Shown one piece after another: positions 51,889 to 60,581 of a stretch of 64,000 nt of DNA. Position numbers and translations under genes: made by a program. Below the pieces are notes generated by a model. That model was given only the letters and a program-made list of their open reading frames with translations, was not told the origin of the DNA and did no database searches. Within the stretch, counting starts at the first letter, position 1. The number at the start of each line of letters is the position of its first letter. Source of the stretch: an uncultured Pseudomonadota bacterium (lineage in GTDB: Bacteria > Pseudomonadota > Gammaproteobacteria > Steroidobacterales > Steroidobacteraceae); the NCBI GenBank assembly GCA_903838705.1, contig CAILZL010000040.1, positions 105,307 to 169,306 on the forward strand, in the 5' to 3' direction.

Positions 51889-52947
51889 ATGAATACACCT
51901 GCTGCTCCTGTTTCTGTCTGCATCCTGCGCCTGTCTGCAATCGGTGATGTGTGCCACACACTGGCCGTCGTTCGTACGTTGCAACGGGCCTGGCCTGACA
52001 CCCGGTTTACCTGGATCATCGGCAAACTGGAAGCCAAGCTGCTGGGCCATCTTCCGGATATCGAGTTCATTGTCTATGACAAGCGCTCCGGATTGAAAGG
52101 CTACCGGCAATTACGTCAGCAACTGCGGCAGCGTCGCTTTGATGTGCTGATGCATATGCAGCTCTCCATACGGGCGAGTCTGGTCGCCATGCTGATCAAG
52201 GCTCGTATCAGGCTGGGATTCGATCGTGCGCGAGCTCGTGAGCTGCAATGGCTGTTCACCAATCGCAGCATTCCTGCACAGCGTAACCAGCATGTGCTGG
52301 ACGGCCTGTTCGGCTTCGCAGACTACTTCTGCATTCATGATCATGTGCTGCGCTGGGATATACCCCTGCCTGATACAGCGCTGGCCTATGCCCAGAGCGT
52401 GATCCCTGACACTCAACCCACGCTGGTGATCAGTCCCTGTTCCAGTCATGTATTGCGCAACTGGCGCGCTGAGTACTACGCAGAAGTGGCTGACTTCGCA
52501 TCCAGCCAGCTTGGTATGCGTGTGCTGATCTGTGGCGGCCCCAGTGCTGTGGAAAAAGAGATGGGCGCTGCGATTTGTACGCAAATGAAACAGCCGGTCA
52601 GCAATCTGGTGGGCAAAGATACCTTGCTGCAATTGCTCGCTACCTTGCAGCGTACCACTGTATTGATTTCACCCGACTCGGGGCCGGCGCACATGGCCAC
52701 TGCCGTAGGTACGCCGGTCATCGGCCTGTACGCCACTGCCAACCCTGCACGCAGCGGTCCTTATCTGAGTCGCGAATGGTGTGTGAACAAATACGAGATG
52801 GCCGCTGAAAAATTTTTGCACAAACCTGCCAGCCGGATTGCCTGGACCACCAAGATCGAATATCCGGGCGTGATGGATCTCATCACACCCGCCGAGGTCA
52901 TTCAGAAGCTGCGACAGCTCATGGCCAGCAGGGCTGCACGCGGCTAG
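51889..52947 (+). CDS. Glycosyltransferase family 9 (LPS heptosyltransferase-like)
   Basis: A 352-residue GT9 protein. The N-terminal VCILRLSAIGDVCHTLAVVRTLQ is the acceptor-side heptosyltransferase motif. The C-terminal donor side shows SPCSSHVLRNW, LICGGPSAVE, LVGKDTLLQLLATL and SPDSGPAHMATAVGTPVIGLYA. It should add heptose or a related sugar to the LPS inner core at the cytoplasmic membrane. It sits in an LPS cluster with waaA and kdkA and just before a DUF6165 gene. I cannot say whether it is WaaC, WaaF or WaaQ-like. Confidence 0.88.
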   Translation: MNTPAAPVSVCILRLSAIGDVCHTLAVVRTLQRAWPDTRFTWIIGKLEAKLLGHLPDIEFIVYDKRSGLKGYRQLRQQLRQRRFDVLMHMQLSIRASLVAMLIKARIRLGFDRARARELQWLFTNRSIPAQRNQHVLDGLFGFADYFCIHDHVLRWDIPLPDTALAYAQSVIPDTQPTLVISPCSSHVLRNWRAEYYAEVADFASSQLGMRVLICGGPSAVEKEMGAAICTQMKQPVSNLVGKDTLLQLLATLQRTTVLISPDSGPAHMATAVGTPVIGLYATANPARSGPYLSREWCVNKYEMAAEKFLHKPASRIAWTTKIEYPGVMDLITPAEVIQKLRQLMASRAARG

Positions 52948-52981
52948 GTATACTTGTCACCATTCATATTCGAGGTGTCAC

Positions 52982-53389
52982 GTGGCCGAAATTGCTGTAC
53001 CCGTTTCTCCGGGCGAACTGATCGACAAGCTGACCATTCTGGAAATCAAGTCAGAACGCATGAGCGATGCAAAGAAGCTCGCCAATGTAAAACTGGAGCT
53101 GAATCTGCTCAGCGACACGTGGGCAAAGTCCGACTACGCCAAAATTGACATCAGCACGGAATGGAGCGAACTCAAGCGCATCAATGCGGAACTGTGGGAC
53201 ATCGAAGACCAGATTCGTGATGAAGAACGTCATCAGCGATTCGGTGATGAATTTATCCGACTGGCACGAGCGGTGTATTTCATCAATGATGATCGTGCCG
53301 CCGTCAAACGCCAGATCAATGACAAGCTGGGCTCAAAGATCGTCGAGGAAAAAAGTTACGCCAGTTATAAAAGCGGTTCGACCGGCTGA
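52982..53389 (+). CDS. DUF6165 family protein
   Basis: A 135-residue charged protein from GTG 52982 (GAGG upstream). The pattern PVSPGELIDKLTILEIKSERM, LKRINAELWDIEDQIR and ARAVYFINDDRAAVKRQIN is that of DUF6165, a family often encoded among LPS or glycan genes. The helical, charged sequence suggests a small coiled-coil protein. Function unknown. It follows the GT9 gene by 34 bp, so a role in surface polysaccharide is plausible but inferred only from position. Confidence 0.78.
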   Translation: MAEIAVPVSPGELIDKLTILEIKSERMSDAKKLANVKLELNLLSDTWAKSDYAKIDISTEWSELKRINAELWDIEDQIRDEERHQRFGDEFIRLARAVYFINDDRAAVKRQINDKLGSKIVEEKSYASYKSGSTG

Positions 53390-53509
53390 AAAATAGAAGC
53401 ATAGATACATTGGGCCGGAATTGATTCGGGTCTTAATCTATAAATCATACTTTAAAATGCCACATCGAGTTAGTGAAAACACATTAGGCGCGACTAGAGA
53501 AAGCATCAC

Positions 53510-54094
53510 ATGCCAATAGTGCCAGCCTTCTGCAATACATGCGGAACAGCATTCAATTCCGGATTCTTTATTGAGAACTCCACGAATGTGAGTTTTGCTG
53601 GAAACACGTCAGGTCCGTGCCCAAAATGCGGCGGCATGGGCCATATACCAGATGGCATATTTAATTTTATTGGTGAAACAATTGAAATATTGTCTGCACC
53701 TGAACGTACAATCAATGAGCTATTGTCCCTGGCCAAAATAATCAAGAAGGCAAGGACAAATGCTGAATCTAAAGATCAAGTAGAAAAGCGAATCAAGAAA
53801 GAGCTTCCGGGGCTTTCACTGCTTGCCAAAATTCTCCCTGAGAACAAGAACGAACTCTATGTATTTTTGAGCCTTGTGCTAGCTGCTTTGCCACTCTTTA
53901 AACAAGCTCCGGAAAAGCAAGCAAATCAAACAACGATAAATATCACCCAAGTGATTGAGAACGTTATTACCGAAGGGAAAAATGATACCTCGCAGAATCC
54001 TCATCACGCATCAAACCCTAAGCAAGGCAGAAATGAACCATGCAATTGCGGAAGCGGAATTAAGTACAAGAAGTGCTGTGGCCACCTAAAGTAA
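53510..54094 (+). CDS. Zinc-ribbon/SEC-C protein of unknown function
   Basis: A 194-residue protein I do not recognise as a whole. An N-terminal zinc ribbon is formed by C8xxC11 and C37xxC40. A C-terminal SEC-C motif reads NEPCNCGSGIKYKKCC, as at the end of SecA, and probably binds zinc. Between them is a hydrophobic stretch (ELYVFLSLVLAALPLF) that could be a membrane helix. The gene is clearly A+T-richer than the LPS genes before it and has a weak ribosome-binding site. It looks acquired. SEC-C motifs also occur in phage- and defence-linked proteins, but nothing here proves such a role. Confidence 0.68.
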   Translation: MPIVPAFCNTCGTAFNSGFFIENSTNVSFAGNTSGPCPKCGGMGHIPDGIFNFIGETIEILSAPERTINELLSLAKIIKKARTNAESKDQVEKRIKKELPGLSLLAKILPENKNELYVFLSLVLAALPLFKQAPEKQANQTTINITQVIENVITEGKNDTSQNPHHASNPKQGRNEPCNCGSGIKYKKCCGHLK

Positions 54095-54148
54095 CGCATG
54101 ACGCTGACTCACTAAGCACCACTGCAACCAGCCATTAAGGAGCATGAA

Positions 54149-54607
54149 ATGAAAGAAATATTCCCCATCGCTCCGGCATCCAGCAACGCGCTGTTACTCC
54201 TTTTACCCATTGGCATCTTTCTGATTGCCAGTCTTGTGCTCGTGATCTTGACTGCGTCATCTATAAATCGTGGCTCTGTTGAAGTTTCAGCAGATGGTAT
54301 CCAGATAAATGTCCCTTTCTATGGTCGAAGCATCCCTCTCACATCAATAATCACAGATCAGGCGCGAGTGATCGACGCAACCACAGATGCTGATCTTCGC
54401 CCGAAGTGGCGTACCAATGGAATTGGCCTGCCCGGCTATGCAGCAGGCTGGTTCAAACTGCAAAATGGTGAGAAGGCGCTCGTGCTTATGACTGACCGAC
54501 GCAAGGTTCTCTATTTCCCGACGCGTGAAGGCTACTCGGTGCTGATCAGCGCAGCCGACCCTGAGAAACTTCTGTCAGCCATCAACACGCATCGCTCTGC
54601 CTCATAA
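54149..54607 (+). CDS. Membrane-anchored PH-like domain protein
   Basis: A 152-residue protein with one membrane helix near residues 15-38 and a beta-rich cytosolic domain resembling bacterial PH domains (INVPFYGRSIPLTSI and TDRRKVLYFPTREGYSVLIS). A good ribosome-binding site (AAGGAG) lies upstream. It follows the SEC-C gene by 54 bp in the same orientation, so the two may be co-expressed. Bacterial PH-domain proteins are mostly uncharacterised; a sensor or scaffold role is guesswork. Confidence 0.68.
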   Translation: MKEIFPIAPASSNALLLLLPIGIFLIASLVLVILTASSINRGSVEVSADGIQINVPFYGRSIPLTSIITDQARVIDATTDADLRPKWRTNGIGLPGYAAGWFKLQNGEKALVLMTDRRKVLYFPTREGYSVLISAADPEKLLSAINTHRSAS

Positions 54608-54644
54608 GCGAATCGGGCACTGACAACTGATTTCAGTACCGCAG

Positions 54645-54663
54645 GCCGGGATTCAATCCCGGC
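54645..54663. terminator. Perfect 8-bp hairpin after the PH-like gene
   Basis: GCCGGGAT, loop TCA and ATCCCGGC lie 38 bp after the PH-like gene and 63 bp after the convergent zinc-finger gene. There is no strong T-run. It may terminate both transcripts weakly. It superficially resembles a tRNA T-arm, but no tRNA surrounds it. Confidence 0.45.
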
Positions 54664-54725
54664 AGCTTGTTCTACCAAGTCTGAATTTGCGCTGTGCTTA
54701 TCCGGACTGCTTCAAGAGTCAGTCA

Positions 54726-54929
54726 CTACCCCTGCAACGTGTACTCAGCACTGCAATACGGGCACTTGGCCCAGCCGGTTTTCTCAACGGGCAAATACAC
54801 ACGCGGATGCGAGTTCCACAGATACATGCCGGGCATGGGACAGGCCAGCGGCAGATTCTCAGCAGTTACCTGATACTGATTCTGGGCATTGGGCTGGATG
54901 GGTTTTACAGATGGCTCGGCGGTCATCAT
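54726..54929 (-). CDS. Small zf-CHCC zinc-finger protein
   Basis: A 67-residue protein from ATG 54929 (ATG 54926 is equally possible). The C-terminal half has the CHCC zinc pattern: LACPM, then NSHPRVYLPV, then CPYCSAEYTLQG. This matches small proteobacterial relatives of the mitochondrial complex I subunit NDUFS6-like fold. The first residues are polar and unstructured. It lies 59 bp after the thioesterase gene in the same direction. Function unknown. Confidence 0.78.
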   Translation of the reverse strand: MMTAEPSVKPIQPNAQNQYQVTAENLPLACPMPGMYLWNSHPRVYLPVEKTGWAKCPYCSAEYTLQG

Positions 54930-54988
54930 ATTCGGTCTCGCTCGGTCTTTCAGATACGGTGCCTGAGGCAGGATTCTGCCACAACGCA

Positions 54989-55429
54989 TTAACGATTGAT
55001 CACCGCCATGGTGATTCTGGATATACAGATGCGCTTGCCGCGCTCATCCATAATTTCGATACCCCACACATGACTGCGCGCACCGATGTGAAACGGTCTG
55101 GTGATACCCGTGACAACCTGCCCCACCGGCGCGGGACGCAGGTGGTTGGCGTTGATTTCCTGACCGACGCAGGCAAATTTGGTGTTATCTACCACAGCAT
55201 TGGCCGCAAAACTGCCGAGCGTCTCGGCCAGTACCACGGAAGCGCCGCCATGCAGAATGCGTAACGGCTGACAGGTGCGTGAATCCACCGGCATGGACGC
55301 CTTGATGTAATCACTACCCAGCTCAATGATTTCAATCCCCATATGACTGACCAGCGTATCCAGTGTTCGCTGTTTGAGGGACTCCAGCGTCACATCAGCG
55401 CGCCAGATGGATTTCGATTGTTCGGTCAT
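54989..55429 (-). CDS. Hotdog-fold acyl-CoA thioesterase (PaaI/YdiI-like)
   Basis: A 146-residue hotdog protein with the helix segment LHGGASVVLAETLGS, which carries the catalytic Glu, followed by GQEINANHLRPAPVGQVVTG and HVWGIEIMDERGKRICISR. This is the YdiI/EntH/PaaI group, which hydrolyses aryl- or acyl-CoA. The exact substrate is not readable. It stands between glnE and the zinc-finger gene in the same orientation. Confidence 0.87.
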   Translation of the reverse strand: MTEQSKSIWRADVTLESLKQRTLDTLVSHMGIEIIELGSDYIKASMPVDSRTCQPLRILHGGASVVLAETLGSFAANAVVDNTKFACVGQEINANHLRPAPVGQVVTGITRPFHIGARSHVWGIEIMDERGKRICISRITMAVINR

Positions 55430-55482
55430 GCTCGCACTCCAGTTACATTGATGGCATCAGGCCACACCTGATCTGCCACCCA

Positions 55483-58380
55483 TTATTCCATCGTCTCATG
55501 CCAGATCTGCAACACGCGCTGACGCTCTGCTACAAATTCCGCATCATCAATCACATTGTCTGCACCGCTCAGGGATAACCGATGCAGGTGCGCTCGATAC
55601 CGGCGATACGTACCGGTCAGAAAATCCACCTGCTCCTGCGGTATCAGGTTACCGGATGCCAGACTTTCCAGCTGACGGATGTTGTCACTGAACAGAATGA
55701 TGGGTGGATAGTCATCAGCCCATAGCAACATCCAGTATTGCACCAGAAATTCTATATCGGCAATCCCGCCTGCGCCCTGCTTGAGATCGAACTGACCCTT
55801 GCCTGCACGCGCCAGCTCATCACGCATGCGCTGCCGCATCTTGCGTACTTCTTCGCGCAGACCGTCACGACGGATGGCATGCCGCAATATGTCGGTGCGT
55901 ATCTGCTCGAAGCGCCTGCACGGCTCGGCATCGCCTGCCACCGCACGCGCGCGTAACAATGCCTGATGTTCCCAGGTCCATGCCTCGTTACGCTGATAGC
56001 CTTCATAGCCGCTCAGACTCTGCACCAGTAACCCGCCCTTGCCATTGGGTCGCAATCTCACATCCACCTCATAGAGGCGTCCGGCGCGGGTGTGTGTCGT
56101 AAGCAGATGCACAAGCCGCTGCCCGAGCCGGGCGAAATACACGCTGTTATCCAGCGGCTGCACGCCATCCGTCTGCTGGAAAACGCCGTTTGAGTCATGC
56201 AGAAATACCAGATCCAGATCTGAACCATAACCAAGTTCAATGCCACCGAATTTGCCGTAGGCCACCACAACTACGCCGGCACCACGCGCATCAGCCGCTG
56301 TATCGCCACAGCGCGGGCGACCATGTCGCTTGCTGAGCTGATCCCAGGCCATTTGCAGCACCTGCTGCACAATCAATTCGGCCAGATCGGTCAGACGATC
56401 ACTGACCTTCATCAGGGGCATACGGCCTGTAAGATCGGCGACTGCAATACGGAACATTGCGACACGCTGGAATTCGCACAACAACTCCACCTGACGCTCG
56501 TCATCATCAGGATCCGCATTCGCCATCTTCAGCTCAAGTTCACTGAGCAATGATGCACGTGTCGGCAGATCACTCATCAGACGTGCATCAATGAGTTCAT
56601 CCAGCAACAGAGGAAATGCGGCAATCTGATCCGCCAGAAACTCACTGTGCGCACACAGATCAACCAGCAGCGACAGTACATGGGGATGCTCATTCAGCAG
56701 GGCCAGATAGACGGTGCGGCCACCGATCATTTCGATGATGCGCAGCACTCTGGAAAATACCGCTGCCTGTTCTGACTGCTGAGCCACCAGACGTAACAGC
56801 TGCGGTATCAGCACCCGCAAACGGTGTCTGCCGGTTTCATCCAGGCGCCGGTAGTAACCGCTATCACGCACCTGCATCATTTGTTGAATGAGATGTTCCG
56901 GGTCACTGATACCCAGTGCCTGAACTGCACGTTGCCGGTCTGAATCAGTGACGCTGGATTCCAGGAACGCATCAAGGGTCGAATCTGCAACAGGTGTTTC
57001 CGCATGAACACCGAACACGATGGTGGAAAACCAGTAACTGACACGCTCACGTTGCCGGTTCAGATCATCCAGCAGACTCTGCCAGTCTGGATAACCGAGC
57101 GATACCGCCAGCCGCAGCTGTGCCTCGTCCGTCTTCGGCAGGTAGTGCGTGTTGTCATCATTCCATTCCTGCAGACGGTTCTCGACCAGCCTCAGAAAAC
57201 GATAGGCGGCCAGCAACTCATCCACAGCCTGCTGATTGAGCAATTTCTGACCCACCAGTCGTGGCAACACCTGCTGCAATTCACGCGACTGCAAACCGGC
57301 ATCATTACCGCCACGCAGCAACTGAAATGCCTGCACGATGAATTCCACTTCGCGGATGCCACCCGGCCCCAGCTTAATGTGCTCCTGCAATTCACGGCGC
57401 GCTACTTCACGGGCAATCATCTGCTTCATGTTGCGCAGTGATTCAAACACTGAGAAGTCCAGATAGCGGCGATACACAAACGGTCGCACCACGTTTTTGT
57501 ACAACGCCTGATATTCGTCGATGGCCGTAATCGGCCTGGCCTTGACGAAGGCATAACGCTCCCAGTCACGACCATGTTGTTGCAGGTAGGTTTCAAGACT
57601 GTCGAAGCTGACCACCAGCGGACCGCTGTCACCAAATGGCCGCAGGCGCATGTCCACCCGGAATACAAATCCCTCTGCGGTCTTGCTGGACAGCCATTGA
57701 ATGATGCGCTGCCCCAGACGCAGAAAAAACTCTTCATTGGCAACCGGCTCACTGGCATTCGTCTCGCCCGCTTCCGGATACAGAAAGATCAGATCAATAT
57801 CTGAGGAGTAATTCAGTTCCCTTCCGCCCAGCTTGCCCATGCCCAGAATCAGCATGGACTGTTGCAGACCGCTATCGCGGCCATGCGGCACACCATACAA
57901 CTCGCTCAGTTGCGCATACGCCCACTCATAAACAGCCTGCACGCAGACATCCGCGAGATTGGACAGATCAAGCAGCGTTTCATTGAGCTGCGCCATGCCG
58001 GCAATGTCACGCCATGCAATACGCACCATCTGCCGGCGACGGAACACGCGCAGTGCAGCCTGCAATTCCGTATCGTTATTCACCGCACTGAGAACAGACC
58101 GTAATTCCGAATGCAGCCATTGCGCATCAACTGACTGTAGCAACCGGCCAGCGGCAATCAGTTCCGGCAACATTGCGGCATCGCGCGCACAGGCATTGGC
58201 GACAAACTCACTGCTGGCAAAAACCTGCGGGAAAGACTGAATAATCGCGGTATCAGCCAGTTTCGCCTGCTGTTCCGTTGTCAGCTGCGCGTACATGGCC
58301 TGCCACTGCCCGGCCACGCGTTCGCGCACACCGGCGGGCAGTGAATCTATCGTGTGGTAGCTGAGTTGACCGATCGCCAT
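55483..58380 (-). CDS. glnE: Glutamine synthetase adenylyltransferase/deadenylase GlnE
   Basis: A 965-residue bifunctional enzyme from ATG 58380; the frame continues upstream to a TTG at 58434, which is less likely. The N-terminal adenylyl-removing domain has GMGKLGGRELNYSSDIDLIFLY with the DxD site and GGIREVEFIVQAFQL. The C-terminal adenylyltransferase domain has AYGKFGGIELGYGSDLDLVFLHD and GGIADIEFLVQYWML. Length matches E. coli (946). It adjusts glutamine synthetase activity to nitrogen supply together with PII. It is divergent from yqgE. Confidence 0.96.
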   Translation of the reverse strand: MAIGQLSYHTIDSLPAGVRERVAGQWQAMYAQLTTEQQAKLADTAIIQSFPQVFASSEFVANACARDAAMLPELIAAGRLLQSVDAQWLHSELRSVLSAVNNDTELQAALRVFRRRQMVRIAWRDIAGMAQLNETLLDLSNLADVCVQAVYEWAYAQLSELYGVPHGRDSGLQQSMLILGMGKLGGRELNYSSDIDLIFLYPEAGETNASEPVANEEFFLRLGQRIIQWLSSKTAEGFVFRVDMRLRPFGDSGPLVVSFDSLETYLQQHGRDWERYAFVKARPITAIDEYQALYKNVVRPFVYRRYLDFSVFESLRNMKQMIAREVARRELQEHIKLGPGGIREVEFIVQAFQLLRGGNDAGLQSRELQQVLPRLVGQKLLNQQAVDELLAAYRFLRLVENRLQEWNDDNTHYLPKTDEAQLRLAVSLGYPDWQSLLDDLNRQRERVSYWFSTIVFGVHAETPVADSTLDAFLESSVTDSDRQRAVQALGISDPEHLIQQMMQVRDSGYYRRLDETGRHRLRVLIPQLLRLVAQQSEQAAVFSRVLRIIEMIGGRTVYLALLNEHPHVLSLLVDLCAHSEFLADQIAAFPLLLDELIDARLMSDLPTRASLLSELELKMANADPDDDERQVELLCEFQRVAMFRIAVADLTGRMPLMKVSDRLTDLAELIVQQVLQMAWDQLSKRHGRPRCGDTAADARGAGVVVVAYGKFGGIELGYGSDLDLVFLHDSNGVFQQTDGVQPLDNSVYFARLGQRLVHLLTTHTRAGRLYEVDVRLRPNGKGGLLVQSLSGYEGYQRNEAWTWEHQALLRARAVAGDAEPCRRFEQIRTDILRHAIRRDGLREEVRKMRQRMRDELARAGKGQFDLKQGAGGIADIEFLVQYWMLLWADDYPPIILFSDNIRQLESLASGNLIPQEQVDFLTGTYRRYRAHLHRLSLSGADNVIDDAEFVAERQRVLQIWHETME

Positions 58381-58498
58381 TGTTGGCAAAGTGTACCGGT
58401 TATCGTCGAGCAGGACATAAGCTTGCCCCGACAAGTATTTTCAGTAAAAACCGCGCGCATCACTTGAGCCACTGGCATTAAGCACGGATACTTTGCCC

Positions 58499-59062
58499 AT
58501 GCCGGCGCCACAATATCTGAGTAACCAACTGCTGATCGCCATGCCAACCCTGGCCGACAGCCATTTTTCGCAAACAGTGACCCTGATTTGCGAACACACC
58601 GAACAGGGTGCGCTGGGCATCATCATCAATCGCCCGATGAAGATGCGCATGGCCGAGGTTCTGGAACAGCTCGACCTGAGTTCGACTGACGACTTGCTGA
58701 ATGATCAGGCGATTCTGCGCGGCGGGCCGGTACAGACAGATCGCGGCTTCGTCATTCACCGCGCCGGGCCGCTCTGGAATTCCACTCTGGTCGTGTCGGA
58801 ACATATCCATGTCACGACTTCACGCGACATTTTGCAATCCATTGCTGAAGGCCGTGGCCCTTCGCCCTTGAACATGGCGCTGGGGTATGCGGGCTGGGAA
58901 GCAGGCCAGCTGGAAGCTGAAATGGCTCAAAATGCCTGGCTGACCGCGCCATTTGAAGAGCGCATCCTGTTCGATACACCCTATGAACAACGCTGGCAGG
59001 CAGCTGCGGATTTGCTGGGCATCAATCTGAACATGCTCAGCACCGAGACAGGTCACGCATGA
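58499..59062 (+). CDS. yqgE: YqgE/AlgH family protein
   Basis: A 187-residue protein from ATG 58499 (TTG 58493 is the alternative). Marks are LSNQLLIAMPTLADSHFSQTVTLICEHTEQGALGIIINRP, ILRGGPVQTDRGFVIH and LGYAGWEAGQLEAEM. It is cytoplasmic and of uncertain role, linked to alginate control in Pseudomonas (AlgH). Its stop overlaps the ruvX start (ATGA, 59059-59062), the conserved yqgE-ruvX pair. Confidence 0.94.
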   Translation: MPAPQYLSNQLLIAMPTLADSHFSQTVTLICEHTEQGALGIIINRPMKMRMAEVLEQLDLSSTDDLLNDQAILRGGPVQTDRGFVIHRAGPLWNSTLVVSEHIHVTTSRDILQSIAEGRGPSPLNMALGYAGWEAGQLEAEMAQNAWLTAPFEERILFDTPYEQRWQAAADLLGINLNMLSTETGHA

Positions 59063-59514
59063 GCGGGACACCACCCGCCAGAACCGAACTGATTGTGATA
59101 TTGGCGTTTGACTACGGTACACGGCGCATCGGTGTAGCCAGCGGTAATACTATGAGCCGTACGGCACAGCCGCTGTGCACACTGGAATGCAAACAGTTGC
59201 AAACCCCGTGGCCGGAGATAGACAAACTGCTGCGCGACTATTTACCCGGACAGCTGATCGTCGGGCTTCCGTATAATGACGACGGTACGCCCACCGGCAT
59301 GACTGCTGTGGTTCAGGCCTTCGCCGCCGAACTGGCAGAACGCAGCAAACTGCCGGTTATGCTGGTGGATGAACGCCACAGCTCCCGGGAAGCCGAGCGC
59401 GAACTGGCTTATCTGCGGCGCAGCGGCGTCAAGACCCGCCGTGTCTCGCACGCTGATGTAGACATGGTGGCAGCCAAGGTCGTACTGGAGCGCTGGTTCA
59501 GTCAGCGCAATTGA
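59059..59514 (+). CDS. ruvX: RuvX/YqgF Holliday-junction resolvase-like nuclease
   Basis: A 151-residue RNase-H-fold protein. ILAFDYGTRRIGVASG carries the first catalytic Asp. LIVGLPYNDDGTPTGM and VMLVDERHSSREAERELA follow, with a final Asp in VSHADVDMVAAKVVLERW. It is implicated in pre-16S rRNA processing. The start overlaps yqgE by ATGA. Downstream comes a terminator and then pyrB. Confidence 0.95.
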   Translation: MSGTPPARTELIVILAFDYGTRRIGVASGNTMSRTAQPLCTLECKQLQTPWPEIDKLLRDYLPGQLIVGLPYNDDGTPTGMTAVVQAFAAELAERSKLPVMLVDERHSSREAERELAYLRRSGVKTRRVSHADVDMVAAKVVLERWFSQRN

Positions 59515-59521
59515 AATTGCA

Positions 59522-59580
59522 GGCCGGGTTGAGTCTCTCAAACCGCCATCCATACCGGCCAGGAACAGCCGGTGTTTTTT
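59522..59580 (+). promoter_or_regulatory. Candidate attenuator between ruvX and pyrB
   Basis: ACCGGC (59554-59559) and GCCGGT (59568-59573) form a terminator stem around an 8-nt loop, followed by a T6 run (59575-59580) only 17 nt before the pyrB ATG. Upstream GGCCGG (59522-59527) can pair with CCGGCC (59555-59560), which would occupy the 5' arm and act as antiterminator. A GGTTGAG/CTCAAACC hairpin sits between them. The layout resembles pyrimidine-responsive attenuation of pyrBI in E. coli. Confidence 0.7.
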
Positions 59581-59597
59581 GAGCAAGCAGAACAGAC

Positions 59598-60581
59598 ATG
59601 AGCAACTTCGACACACGCCAGAGCCAGCAAGTGCAACGCACCTCCGATGGTCGTTTGCGCCACCTCATTACGCTGGATGGATTGAGCCGTGCCGAGATCA
59701 CTTCGCTGCTCGACATGGCACAGTTTTATGTACGCAAGCCGCATGAACTGCCTGCGCGGGATCAAAGTCTGGCAGGTCACACCGTTGCCAATCTGTTTTT
59801 TGAACCCAGCACCCGCACACGTGTGTCTTTCGAACTGGCCGCGCAGCGACTGGGCGCGTATGTAGTCAACCTCGATATGCAGACTTCATCGCGCGTGAAA
59901 GGTGAAACCGTGCTGGACACGCTGTACACGCTGCAGGCCATGCATGCCGATGTGCTGGTGATGCGCGATGCAGAGCCGGGACTGCCTGCTCAGGTCGCAC
60001 CGTTCGTTGCGCCGCATGTCAGCATTCTCAACGCCGGTGAAGCGCATGTATCGCACCCCACACAGGGACTGCTCGATGCTCTCACTATCCGGCAGCACAA
60101 ACCCGACTTCAGCAAGCTGAGTATCCTGATTGTCGGCGACCTGATGCATTCGCGCGTAGCGCGCTCCACCTGGCGAGCATTAGACACGGTTGGCATCGGC
60201 GAAGTCCGTATCGCCGGACCCTCACACCTGCTGCCTCCCGCCAATGAATTCACCGGGGCAGTCAGGTATACCGATATCAACCAGGCCATAAAAGATGTAG
60301 ATGTGGTCATGGCATTGCGTATCCAGAAGGAACGCATGAATGAAGCACACATCCCCGATGATGCCGGCTATTGCCGCGAATTCGGTCTGACGCCGGAGCG
60401 CATGAAGCTGGCCAGGCCCGATGCTATTGTCATGCATCCCGCACCGATGAATCGCGGCGTGGAAATCACCAATGAAGTTGCTGATGGAAAACAATCAGTG
60501 ATACAGCAACAGGTCACTAACGGTGTTGCCATCCGTATGGCTGTGCTGGCCACTATCGCGCGCGGTGCGCATGGCCAGTAA
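59598..60581 (+). CDS. pyrB: Aspartate carbamoyltransferase catalytic subunit PyrB
   Basis: A 327-residue enzyme joining carbamoyl phosphate and aspartate in pyrimidine synthesis. It has the carbamoyl-phosphate loop FFEPSTRTRVSFELAA, HVSHPTQGLLDALTI, VGDLMHSRVARS and HPAPMNRGVEI. Length fits the Pseudomonas-type subunit (334), which associates with a PyrC-like protein rather than PyrI. Here no pyrC or pyrI follows; instead a PyrK-like gene overlaps the end by 11 bp. An attenuator-like structure lies just upstream. The ribosome-binding site is weak. Confidence 0.95.
   Translation: MSNFDTRQSQQVQRTSDGRLRHLITLDGLSRAEITSLLDMAQFYVRKPHELPARDQSLAGHTVANLFFEPSTRTRVSFELAAQRLGAYVVNLDMQTSSRVKGETVLDTLYTLQAMHADVLVMRDAEPGLPAQVAPFVAPHVSILNAGEAHVSHPTQGLLDALTIRQHKPDFSKLSILIVGDLMHSRVARSTWRALDTVGIGEVRIAGPSHLLPPANEFTGAVRYTDINQAIKDVDVVMALRIQKERMNEAHIPDDAGYCREFGLTPERMKLARPDAIVMHPAPMNRGVEITNEVADGKQSVIQQQVTNGVAIRMAVLATIARGAHGQ

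Noticed and set aside
53421..53450. Promoter for the SEC-C gene (TTGATT with TATAAA or CATACT)
   Set aside because: Spacings of 12 and 19 bp do not fit a sigma70 promoter; the A+T-rich composition makes chance matches likely.
54645..54663. tRNA T-arm-like hairpin, possibly a tRNA remnant or attachment site beside the accessory pair
   Set aside because: Only this one arm fits; no acceptor, D or anticodon arm is present on either side, and no matching direct repeat is visible at the other end of the insert.
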